Shown here one piece after another: positions 1 to 8,385 of a stretch of DNA of 38,083 nucleotides. The notes beneath the pieces were generated by a model that searched no databases, was not told the DNA's origin, and worked only from the letters and a program-made list of their open reading frames with translations. The position numbers and the translations under genes were made by a program. Every line of letters starts with the position of its first letter. Position 1 is the stretch's first letter. This DNA comes from Oxalobacteraceae bacterium UBA6018 (GTDB lineage: Bacteria > Pseudomonadota > Gammaproteobacteria > Burkholderiales > Burkholderiaceae_D), in the NCBI GenBank assembly GCA_002428015.1, contig DIZW01000085.1:1-38083 (forward strand), given 5' to 3'.

Positions 1-179
1 AGCATGCGCGCCAAGCCGATCGGCGGACGCCCCGCGCCCTCGACCTTGGGATAGAACGGTTCGACCAGTTTGTGCAACTTGCCCCACGGCGTCACGCTGT
101 CGATCTCAGCGAGAAATCGGTCGCGCCGCGTGAGCTTTTTCTTGGCGGCGTATTCGAGGTCGGAGAAGCTCTTTTGCAT
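1..179 (-). CDS. IS5-family transposase, N-terminal part (cut by window edge)
   Basis: The first 59 codons of a transposase are visible; the gene runs off the left edge. The N-terminus reads MQKSFSDLEYAAKKK, followed by LTRRDRFLAEIDSVTPW and, near residue 43, EPFYPKVEGAGRPPIGLARML. This is the characteristic start of IS5-family DDE transposases, which cut and paste their own element. The DDE catalytic residues lie beyond the window, so activity cannot be judged. The start is the ATG at 177-179; the upstream minus-strand sequence looks like a short IS terminal region, not coding. It transcribes away from the Rhs module. Family assignment is by pattern recognition. Confidence 0.85.
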   Translation of the reverse strand, partial: MQKSFSDLEYAAKKKLTRRDRFLAEIDSVTPWGKLHKLVEPFYPKVEGAGRPPIGLARM

Positions 180-270
180 GGTCGATGGCGGTCGGTGAAC
201 GTGCCGTAATTGTCTCAGGTTGGCGCGCTGGAGGGAACGGGGGCAATGAATTGATCAGCGGCTCCCTAAG
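1..270 (-). mobile_element. IS5-family insertion sequence, one end only
   Basis: The transposase start at 179 is followed outward by about 87 bp of non-coding DNA. On the minus strand a likely terminal inverted repeat begins near 266 (GGGAGCCGCTGATCAATTCA, 266 down to 247). Just outside lies TTAG/CTAA (about 265-270), which resembles the YTAR target preferred by IS5 elements. The other end is outside the window, so neither the inverted-repeat match nor the target duplication can be verified. The exact boundary is uncertain by a few bases. Confidence 0.55.
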
Positions 271-373
271 TCAACCACCTTGACATTCACCGTAACTTGG
301 GTCGATTGTGTTTGTGACCCCTGTTCGTTTACTGGCCGCGTATTTCTCCGATTTGTTTGAACTGTAAACTCTG

Positions 374-1042
374 TTAAAACTCTTTGTAAGTTGCTGGCAT
401 CTTCCCGTGCTTGGTAAGTAAGTAGCCGGGCCCATATTCAGCAAGGGCGGAATGGCCATTGCTTAGGTCTACTCCCAACTCTTTGAGGTAGCCAAGCAAC
501 ATCGCATTAGTGAACCGTTCTTTGATCGACCTTACTTTATACGCTGCTGTATTTTCAAATTGGAACGGCGTGCCGGATTCGCCAAACTTCCATTTCCCGC
601 CATCATTCGCCACAAAGATATGCCGTTGCTCGACCCCATTTGAGTAATACTCAAGAATCGTTGCTCGATATTGCTCGATCTGCCCGGACAAAGGATTAAG
701 GATTTCGTCCGCCATCACCACCCTCATAGCTTCCACGCTCATCCTCGACGAAAGAACGCTTGGTGGTCCTGCATCGGTTCCATTTACTCCATTGTCGAAA
801 TACAGCGTCCACCCCTCATTGGCCGGCCAGAACAAATATTTCGTAACAATAGGTGCTGTACGAGGGCAAAGCTCACTTAGTACGTCGCCAATTTCCCCAT
901 GGCGCTCCTCTAACTTAAGCTCAAAGCCCCATTGCCGCAAAAGCTCCTGCTGCCATGCAAAAAAACTGTCCGCAACTAATTTGCTTGGGCTGCGGACAAG
1001 TCCAAATGACGATGAGAATTTCCCAAAGTTTATAAGATTCAT
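374..1042 (-). CDS. Orphan protein, candidate immunity protein of the adjacent Rhs toxin
   Basis: A 222-residue protein of no family I recognise. It has no signal peptide and no membrane segment, so it is probably cytosolic. It is mixed alpha/beta in character, with aromatic-rich patches (YLFWPANEGWTLYFDNG near residue 70 and RATILEYYSNGVEQRHIF near 125). Its ATG (1042) begins one nucleotide after the TGA of the Rhs gene (1046-1044), so the two are very likely translationally coupled. A small orphan gene directly behind an Rhs C-terminal tip is classically the cognate immunity gene, which binds and blocks the toxin domain. That role is inferred from position only. GC content is low, like the Rhs gene and unlike the core genes. 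An IS end lies about 105 bp beyond its stop. Confidence 0.7.
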   Translation of the reverse strand: MNLINFGKFSSSFGLVRSPSKLVADSFFAWQQELLRQWGFELKLEERHGEIGDVLSELCPRTAPIVTKYLFWPANEGWTLYFDNGVNGTDAGPPSVLSSRMSVEAMRVVMADEILNPLSGQIEQYRATILEYYSNGVEQRHIFVANDGGKWKFGESGTPFQFENTAAYKVRSIKERFTNAMLLGYLKELGVDLSNGHSALAEYGPGYLLTKHGKMPATYKEF

Positions 1043-1043
1043 T

Positions 1044-4000
1044 TCAATTCACCGTATGCAATTCAACTGTGCTATGTGGATCATTTGCTTTAATTCGCGC
1101 CTCATGCGAAGGCCCTCGACCCGAAGATGAGCGGTCATACTCATGATGTTCCCGTACACCTGCCGGGCTGGTCCCAGAAACATCTGGACGATTAACGCCT
1201 ACTCGCGACCCTAAGGCATTGGTCTGCTGCTGATTCACGCGAATGTCCGTATAGCCCGCTGCCTTCATCTCCGCAATTTTCCTCTGCGCCGCAGCATTCT
1301 GCGTCGGACTCGTTCCAATCGGCCGACTTGTTGGCAATGCCGCAGGAGCTCGCGGATTAACATTTATATCCTGCGGCAACCGTTCGGCACCCGCTCCTGC
1401 TGGCATCTTTCCACCAAACTGAGCCTGCGCGACAAATCCAGTACCTACACCTATTCCAAGAAGATATCCCTTAGAACTCTTATCGGCAGCGCCATCTGTT
1501 ACGTCAGGGTAGCCTCGCGATTGGGACGCATCTGAAACTCCCTGAACAAATCCGTTCTTGAAGTTGTCAATGAAGCCTGGTTTGTTTGCCGAATTTTCTG
1601 CGCGCGAATCGGATTTCTGATTGGTGGTACCTTTTCGATCCGCAGCGGAACCTGGCTTCGCCGCCTTATTCTTTTCCGACGAATCAGCTTCTCTATCCGG
1701 AGCGCCATTGGGGTAGAAAGATACGCACCAATTTGCGCCGCTGTTACATTCGGAATGAAAGCCAGTAGGATCAGTCAGGTTCGTCGGATTATTGAATACA
1801 TAACTGTAACGATTATAGTTCTGACCATTCAAAGGGTCTTGTATCAACGGGTCACCTGAAACGAACCGGGCGGTGAATGGATCATAAACTCGACCGTTCA
1901 TATGGACCAGATTCAGCTGATCGAGCATTTCATGACCGGTAAATCCCCGGTTGTCAACAATACCGTCGATGTCATCGGACGTCGCTGACCCACCTACCAA
2001 TTGACCGTTAAGTGTACGTCGCTTTCCCCAAGCATCATACGACAATTTCTCCTTGATTTGTCCTTTGTCATCGGTAAGAGCAACTATGCTACCTAGTCTG
2101 TCAGTATGGATCCAGTTCGAAGTGGCTGCCCCCCCTATCTGCTCGATATCGACCCCGACCCCGTACGGCCAGTAAGTTTTAACCGTCGTCGTCGTCCCGT
2201 TCGACTCCACAACCTGGGCCCCTGCGTAGACCTCGACACTACCATCGCTACGTCTCTGCCGGGTACGCTCGTGGTCAGGTCCATAAACAAATTCGCTCCA
2301 AACGGCGGCGCCTAAGGTGATACGCACCGGCATATCGAAAGAATTCCAGGTATAAACCCGCCCGCCTCCGGACAACATGTTGCCATTGAGGTCGTAGCTA
2401 AAACTGCCAACACCTGGGATGCTCTGAACCGCGTGCGGCGTTTTCGCTTGCCCCCCTTGCGGCAGGTATACATATTGACCAGTTCCAACATCACCCTTGC
2501 TCAAGATGTTGCCAGCGTTATCGAAGTCAAAGAGTTGCTCCGGCGCACCGGCAACATGTGAGCTTGTCAATCGATTGAGGTCGTCATAGCCGAACGTTTC
2601 GGTAAACCCGCTGACGTCCCAAAACTGGCTTCGCGTGCTTACGTTGCCCAGAACATCGTACAGGTACGACTCCTGTAAGCGCGTGAGCGAAGGCGTTCCA
2701 AGGCTCGCGCTGTCAAGTCGGCCGGTGTATGGATTGGTCACGCGATTTTGCGTCAATCCGTTTCCAAGTGCGATTTGGGACGGACGCTCGGCAGCATCCT
2801 GGACTGTCACGGACCAGAGCACCTGTCCTTCGCGCTCAAGTCGGGCGAGATACCCTTTATCGTTGTAACGACTATCATAACTCTTGATTGGGTCAGAATT
2901 ACGTTGGAAAGCTTTGTTGATCACCCTACCCCAGGTATCCCAAACCGTTGCATCCTTAAATACTGAGTTGGCCGTGCCATCGTTAATAGTCTGCGCAATT
3001 GAAGCCGGCCTAGCTAATGCATCGTATGAATAAACGCGGCTGAAATCCTTGACTGTTCCCGCTTGCGTATAGGCCTCAATAAGTTGGCCGCAGCTCTTCG
3101 CGGCGGCGCATGCACTCGCAGCCATCCCTACCGCTTGGTCGAACGTCCAATGACTCTCCAGATCCGGCTCAAACCGCGCGGTCAGTCGACCCAACGCATC
3201 GTAATTCATCGTCGTCGACAAACCTTTCGCGCGTTGTTCAGGGCTTGTCTGCTTCCATACCTGCCCTAAAGGGTCCACATCGTAGTGAATGTTCCCCAAG
3301 TCGGGATCGGTCAAGTCGCTCTTGCGCCCCAACCTGTCATAACCAATTATGATAACGTTACCGTTTGGATCAGTGGTTCTACTTAGATTGCCAAATGGAT
3401 CGTAGTCGAACTGCGTCACAGCATTCGTATGACCCGCGGCCGATACTATCTGCTCAACTTTACGTAGCTGACCAATCGCGTCACGTGTCTCAACACGTTT
3501 TTGTAGTTTGAAGTTCGTCCTCGTCGTCACGTACCCATCATACTGATTGATCGCAGCGACAGCTGCGTTTCCTTCTGCCACAGCTTCAGTTCTGTAGACT
3601 CGATTCAGATCGTCATAATACTGGCGACTTGCAAGATTCGCTGCGTCCCCCTCGAAATGAGGTTGCTCAGTTTCATATAGCCTGCCAGCAGTGTCATACC
3701 GCATCGCGGTGTTAATCCTACGTCCATCGAAACCCCACGTAGTCAATAAAACGTTATGTCCTGCTGCGTCGCTATACACGACGGTCGGGACACTAACCCG
3801 ATCAGTCCCATGTACGACATCGGAAACCTCAGCAACAACTGCGCCGTTAGCACATCCACTACATTGCTTACGGTAACGGCGAGTAGCGTTTTGATCCGGA
3901 CGTCGCTCAAGCGTAACGCGACCGAAACCGTCAACGTCCCAACTCGTCTGTAATCCGTTCGCATCGATCACACCCATCGGCGCTCCACTTCCGGGGTAGA

Positions 4001-7000
4001 AAGTAAGTGTCTGGAGATGGCTCAGCGCGTTCTTGACAGTAATTGCAAAGCGGCCCTTAGCATCGTAGTCGGTATCAGACAGCTGCCGTTGCAAATTAGC
4101 ATTAAGGGGACTAGTCCACTTCTGAGTTACCGTATTGACGAGACCAAAAGAATTGCGACTACGATCATAGCTAGTCACGACTTCATAGAGTGGACTTCCC
4201 TTTTCAATCGTTGTCGCAGTTAGCAAACCGTTGACAGTATTGTAGTCATTCGTGAAGCTACGGGTAACGGCACTTCCATCGGATGCAGTTTTTGTCACAC
4301 TAACGGACGAGGGCATCCCGATCAGCCACGCCGACCTATCATTGTAGTAACTGGTGGTTGTCTCGGTGCTAAAAGAAATGCCCGCTCCCGTAACATTCTC
4401 GGTTTGGCGCGCACGATTACCTAAGAAATCGCCGTAGGTTGTTCCTTCATATTCCGAATGAATTATGGTGGTGCCCAAGTCCGCTCCGGTAAGGTCCTTC
4501 CGTGTTAGCGTACTGGTATCGACAAACGGGAATACCGTCACTGCGCCACTAGGCGCTGTAAGGGAGCGCACGGATAGTACGTTGACCGTGTCGGCTAACA
4601 ATACACCGGCGCTGGAAGTCTTCTGTTGACGAAGCACCATTCCGACTGTCGGGAAATTTTGTGATAGCACGCTGCTCGTATGAATCCCACTCGGGTCATC
4701 TGCAACCTGAACTCGTGCAAACCCCAGGGAGCCACGGCCAGCGGCATCACTCATCGCTCCCTCATAAGAATAGCTGGAGGTTAGCCAATTACCATTGCCC
4801 GTGGCGCGACGCAGTTGTTTGACCAATACGCCAGGAGTGACGGCGCGCTGGGGATAAATCGGTAGGCGATCAACTCCGTCAATGGACGAGATTCGCTTGT
4901 AAACCGCGCTGTCTTCTCCTCGAGCATAGTCAACCTCATCACGCAGGCCAACACCGTTAACAACAGCGAGCATCTTGTCCGCATTGGCTGGCGCTGACAA
5001 AGTCACCGCCGTGCACGGTTTCCGATCGACCGTACTTTGCATGTTATCGCAATTAGTAAGGAACGCGGGTACACCACTGTCGTCCAAAAATACCGATTGC
5101 GGCACCTCAATTGGAATGCTGGCGTCGAAATCCTGGCATACGAACGCCGTTCCGCTATAACGGCAGAGCTTAAGTTTTCCGCTCGTCGCATTATCTGTGT
5201 ATGACAGCAAGCGTTGAACCCCGTCCCCTACAAAATCAGCAATTTGCCCAGTGACATTCGTCGTATGTGGATCCACTGGAGGGACTAACGCGGACGCAAG
5301 CGTTGCGTCAAATCGACAGTCTGCTCCCAGCTCCTTACTGAAGCATACGTGTGGGCTACCCAGCGTTACTGACGTTACTAGGAGAGGATAGCCATAATTA
5401 GCATAGGGTGTGTCCGTGGTCTGCTCAAGAAAAATAAAATCGGTGAGTCCATCCCCATTCAAATCGCCGATATTCTGGCCGGACAAAACGGACGGAATAC
5501 GCGTTACGGTCTGGCAGGACGGAGCCGAATCCCCCGGTACGCACTGCGTTTGGAACGCTTGATCACCGGGAATAATATGATTGTATACCGATTGACACTG
5601 CAGCTTATTTTGGCGATAGAAGCACATTCCTGTGCCGACAGACACGTCAACCAATTCGCAGGAACCAGAGGTATCGCACTTGTTATATCCATGCGATAGG
5701 TCGGCAGCGGGAATCGACGAGGCCCACGTGGAAATGAAATCGGAGAAGCCCTGCTTGGCAAGTTCTATACCCGAGATGCCAAAACCATCATTGCCCGATG
5801 GCATTGGCATAGGGGCAACCGCCGACGCGACGGCACTAATAGGCAAAATGGCACATTGCATACTGCCGGAAACATATTCGCAATCCGACAACTGGAACGT
5901 TGCCCGATCCATAGCAATCACATGCATTTTCGATTCGCTGCGCAAATCAACAGTACCTTGAAAAGCGCTACCATTGCCTGGAGCGCAGCGGAAGTTATAT
6001 GTTCCATCGGCAAGCGACTCGTTGAGACAATAACCCCATTTCTTCGTATCGCGGTCGACCAGGATGAGATCGTCGCGCCCGTCCGTGTTCAGGTCGGCAA
6101 GTCGCAATTCGAGACTGGCTTTGGGCGCGAATCCCGCTGAAGCGATGTCTAGCGTATGGTCGAATTCGAGTCCGCTCGGAAGCTTGATCCGTAACTTATT
6201 AGGAATGATCGGCTTGTCGGAGTCGACGCAGGGACCCTTGTCGCAAGTCAGGAATCGGTTCACAATAAAAGTGGTCTGACCACTACCATCGATGTTTCCC
6301 TGATATCGGGCATCACGCTCAAATCCTGGCGCCCCGAACGTGACACTTGGATCCAAAACCGGAAGCAGGATTGGCGAAAGGGCCATTGGCTTCAACGCGA
6401 TCGTGCCCCCGGCTCCCCACTCAAACGTCGTCTTTGGAAGGCAACCAAGAATTCCGCTGACAGGATTGGTCGCGCAAGCTTGCATCCAGTCGACGAGGCT
6501 GCGGCCGCTGCTGGCACTTTGAACATAGTGTATCTCGTGATCACGCACCAGCGCGCCACCACTTCCGTCAGCACTCGCATTGATGTAAGTACGGACGTGC
6601 GTCAGCCGGTGGACTAGGTCGTTGCGCGCGCCACCGATATACATCACGTTGGAATCGGCCCTGACCTCGTAATCAAAACGCACAGAAAGGTCTGGCGCCT
6701 GGTTCGCCAACCAGTTGCCACCATATCGGACAGTTGCTGGCGTGTATTCACCAGTCTGCGTATCTTGGTTATAGCTGAACGCTATATAGTTTCCTACACG
6801 GTCTTCCGACCAACCAATCGCCCACGCCAAAGGTTGATTGTCGGTCCGGCCGGCGGATTGAATAGTACTATTCATATCTGTACCGTCGAAGCTACTCCCG
6901 TAATAATTTATGCGCCCCTCTTTAGTCTCCACCTTGTAGCTACCGTTGCTTTGACGTGTGATACGAGCAAAACTATCTTGCTCGGTGCGGAATTCGGCAC

Positions 7001-7541
7001 CAGGCTCCCAGTATGCGGTGTCGACGTCCCCGCTGGCTCCGCTGACATTTACTCGGACCATTCGCTGACCATCAAGGCACAGCCGATCCGCAGTGTCGAA
7101 GCTAATGCGCCCTGGTGTGCCATCCTGAACAATCGTTTTAGCGCAGCGGTGAATAGTCGAGAGTCCTGTCAACGCCCACCCTTGGCCAACCATGCCATTT
7201 GATCCGATACTGGAATACCGCAGCGAGAGCTTGGGCTCAATACCGCCGGTGCCAGGCGGGACCGCGAGCGCCATATCATAAGTGGCAGCACCATCATTCC
7301 CGACCGAAATATCACCCGGCAGAGTGCCGGCATCGGCGTTTCCGATAAGTTGATCCAGTTCGGTGGAATTGATCGTGACCGCAATGGGAGTCGAGTCGCT
7401 AGGGACACCCGTTAGCGTGATCGACACCGGCGTCGACGTGCCCAACAGGCTTCCGGAAGCGGCATAGGCTCGGGCTTCCAAAACAGCCGTTCCTATCACA
7501 GCTGGAGTCCAGTCATAGCTCCACACACCTGCCGAGCCCAC
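1044..7541 (-). CDS. SpvB/Rhs-repeat polymorphic toxin, 5'-truncated
   Basis: A 2165-residue giant protein. Visible order: remnant of an Ig-like repeat (residues 1-45), an SpvB-type domain (GGIEPKLSLRYSSIGSNGMV near 100), FG-GAP/VCBS-like calcium-type loops (LNTDGRDDL near 485, LNGDGLTDF near 690), a CSGC pair near 1225, many YD/Rhs repeats (about 1100-1850), and the Rhs core end NNPTNLTDPTGF near 1928. A variable 237-residue tip follows (nt 1047-1757) with RPD, HHEYD and RGPSH motifs. Such proteins enclose a toxic C-terminus in an Rhs shell and release it by self-cleavage near the core end. The only start offered is a GTG at 7541 with no convincing ribosome site, and there is no secretion signal. 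The native 5' end was lost where it meets the integrase remnant, so it may be a pseudogene or a reservoir of tip sequence. Confidence 0.88.
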   Translation of the reverse strand: MGSAGVWSYDWTPAVIGTAVLEARAYAASGSLLGTSTPVSITLTGVPSDSTPIAVTINSTELDQLIGNADAGTLPGDISVGNDGAATYDMALAVPPGTGGIEPKLSLRYSSIGSNGMVGQGWALTGLSTIHRCAKTIVQDGTPGRISFDTADRLCLDGQRMVRVNVSGASGDVDTAYWEPGAEFRTEQDSFARITRQSNGSYKVETKEGRINYYGSSFDGTDMNSTIQSAGRTDNQPLAWAIGWSEDRVGNYIAFSYNQDTQTGEYTPATVRYGGNWLANQAPDLSVRFDYEVRADSNVMYIGGARNDLVHRLTHVRTYINASADGSGGALVRDHEIHYVQSASSGRSLVDWMQACATNPVSGILGCLPKTTFEWGAGGTIALKPMALSPILLPVLDPSVTFGAPGFERDARYQGNIDGSGQTTFIVNRFLTCDKGPCVDSDKPIIPNKLRIKLPSGLEFDHTLDIASAGFAPKASLELRLADLNTDGRDDLILVDRDTKKWGYCLNESLADGTYNFRCAPGNGSAFQGTVDLRSESKMHVIAMDRATFQLSDCEYVSGSMQCAILPISAVASAVAPMPMPSGNDGFGISGIELAKQGFSDFISTWASSIPAADLSHGYNKCDTSGSCELVDVSVGTGMCFYRQNKLQCQSVYNHIIPGDQAFQTQCVPGDSAPSCQTVTRIPSVLSGQNIGDLNGDGLTDFIFLEQTTDTPYANYGYPLLVTSVTLGSPHVCFSKELGADCRFDATLASALVPPVDPHTTNVTGQIADFVGDGVQRLLSYTDNATSGKLKLCRYSGTAFVCQDFDASIPIEVPQSVFLDDSGVPAFLTNCDNMQSTVDRKPCTAVTLSAPANADKMLAVVNGVGLRDEVDYARGEDSAVYKRISSIDGVDRLPIYPQRAVTPGVLVKQLRRATGNGNWLTSSYSYEGAMSDAAGRGSLGFARVQVADDPSGIHTSSVLSQNFPTVGMVLRQQKTSSAGVLLADTVNVLSVRSLTAPSGAVTVFPFVDTSTLTRKDLTGADLGTTIIHSEYEGTTYGDFLGNRARQTENVTGAGISFSTETTTSYYNDRSAWLIGMPSSVSVTKTASDGSAVTRSFTNDYNTVNGLLTATTIEKGSPLYEVVTSYDRSRNSFGLVNTVTQKWTSPLNANLQRQLSDTDYDAKGRFAITVKNALSHLQTLTFYPGSGAPMGVIDANGLQTSWDVDGFGRVTLERRPDQNATRRYRKQCSGCANGAVVAEVSDVVHGTDRVSVPTVVYSDAAGHNVLLTTWGFDGRRINTAMRYDTAGRLYETEQPHFEGDAANLASRQYYDDLNRVYRTEAVAEGNAAVAAINQYDGYVTTRTNFKLQKRVETRDAIGQLRKVEQIVSAAGHTNAVTQFDYDPFGNLSRTTDPNGNVIIIGYDRLGRKSDLTDPDLGNIHYDVDPLGQVWKQTSPEQRAKGLSTTMNYDALGRLTARFEPDLESHWTFDQAVGMAASACAAAKSCGQLIEAYTQAGTVKDFSRVYSYDALARPASIAQTINDGTANSVFKDATVWDTWGRVINKAFQRNSDPIKSYDSRYNDKGYLARLEREGQVLWSVTVQDAAERPSQIALGNGLTQNRVTNPYTGRLDSASLGTPSLTRLQESYLYDVLGNVSTRSQFWDVSGFTETFGYDDLNRLTSSHVAGAPEQLFDFDNAGNILSKGDVGTGQYVYLPQGGQAKTPHAVQSIPGVGSFSYDLNGNMLSGGGRVYTWNSFDMPVRITLGAAVWSEFVYGPDHERTRQRRSDGSVEVYAGAQVVESNGTTTTVKTYWPYGVGVDIEQIGGAATSNWIHTDRLGSIVALTDDKGQIKEKLSYDAWGKRRTLNGQLVGGSATSDDIDGIVDNRGFTGHEMLDQLNLVHMNGRVYDPFTARFVSGDPLIQDPLNGQNYNRYSYVFNNPTNLTDPTGFHSECNSGANWCVSFYPNGAPDREADSSEKNKAAKPGSAADRKGTTNQKSDSRAENSANKPGFIDNFKNGFVQGVSDASQSRGYPDVTDGAADKSSKGYLLGIGVGTGFVAQAQFGGKMPAGAGAERLPQDINVNPRAPAALPTSRPIGTSPTQNAAAQRKIAEMKAAGYTDIRVNQQQTNALGSRVGVNRPDVSGTSPAGVREHHEYDRSSSGRGPSHEARIKANDPHSTVELHTVN

Positions 7542-7543
7542 GC

Positions 7544-8089
7544 CTAACTGTTCCCTCGCTCGTTCGCGTAGCGATAGACCATCATGACTATTTCACGAGC
7601 GTGTACGGCTACCGCAGGCGCACCGCGGTCAACGACCCGGTCGCACAGGATACGCAGGTCTTCATGTGTGATCTCCGACATCTTCAGTTTACCGAACGCA
7701 GCCCGCAAGTCGCGTTCGTAGGTGGAACGACGCATGTCGCGGGTTGACTCGGCCATTTTATGTTTCGTGAGCCATAACTCGGCCCAATTGCCAAACGAAT
7801 CGGCTTCGGCACTCTTCTTGCGATTGCGAGACTTCTGGCGCGATGGAGACGATCCCGTCTCGAGAAGCTTCTTGGCGCTGTATAGCTTTTCCCTAGCCTC
7901 TTTCAAGCTCAGCCCGCCCACGCCATATTTCCCTAACACTACAGTCTCCTGCCGACCGTTGATCCGATAGTTGTATCGGAACGAGATTGTGCCGGAGGGT
8001 AGCACCGCTACGTAAAGCCCGTCTCGGTCTGCCAACTTGAAGGCCTTCACCAGCGGCTTGATACTCTTCAGTTTCGCGTCGGTTAGCAT
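7544..8089 (-). pseudogene. Tyrosine integrase remnant (N-terminal half only)
   Basis: 181 codons starting MLTDAKLKSIKPL. Residues 1-80 match the Arm-DNA-binding domain of P4/prophage-type integrases (ADRDGLYVAVLPSGTISFRYNYR, GKYGVGGLSLKEAREK). Residues 95-175 match the core-binding SAM-like domain (FGNWAELWLTKHK to REIVMMVYRYANERG). The frame then stops (TAG 7544-7546) at the point where intact relatives enter the catalytic domain; the R-H-R-Y residues are absent. The start is the ATG at 8089, preceded by an excellent AGGAGGT site (about 8096-8102); the frame is open further upstream but lacks support. Transcribed away from guaA, whose 3' end is about 300 bp away. Full-length relatives are about 400 residues. 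It cannot recombine DNA as it stands. Confidence 0.85.
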
Positions 8090-8385
8090 CCTATGACCTC
8101 CTGATACCATGATCGAAAAGTGCCATTTTTCCGCTTTTTTTCTCTTATTAATCAGCGACTTACTACGAACCGATACCATCATCGACACCAAAATCGGATC
8201 ATGGCACGGGATCCGCCCGACTGCATTGACGTGGACCGGTACCAGCGCGTATGCCATCAAAGCGGCCTGCTCGATACTGCCTGCGGTTGCCAGTCTCGGC
8301 CGCCCCAAAAAGCAAAAAGCCCCTGAAACTCAGGGGCTTAGCGTTCGGTCTTGCGCGTGCTCGCGCTAACGTGCCGGACCGCGGA
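8090..8385. other. Island boundary region between integrase and guaA (putative att side)
   Basis: 296 bp without a credible gene. The part nearest the integrase (8095-8200) is AT-rich with T/A runs; the part near guaA returns to high GC and contains the guaA terminator. Islands whose integrase sits beside the 3' end of guaA usually insert by recombination inside the last bases of guaA, so one attachment site should lie at about 8340-8420. I found no second copy of the guaA 3' end elsewhere in the window, as expected if the other junction lies beyond the left edge. The att site is inference. Confidence 0.4.
8306..8339 (-). terminator. Rho-independent terminator of guaA
   Basis: Perfect 10-bp stem (8317-8326 with 8330-8339) around a 3-base loop. 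On the minus strand the stem is followed by a T-rich tract (TTTTTGC then more T). It lies 47 bp beyond the guaA stop and ends the guaB-guaA transcript before the integrase remnant. Confidence 0.85.

Noticed and set aside
271..459. 62-codon minus-strand frame at the end of the candidate immunity gene
   Set aside because: Overlaps that gene on the same strand in another frame; no ribosome site or family.
1..8300. Second copy of the guaA 3' end as the other attachment site
   Set aside because: Searched by eye for the last bases of guaA and found none; the other junction is probably outside the window.
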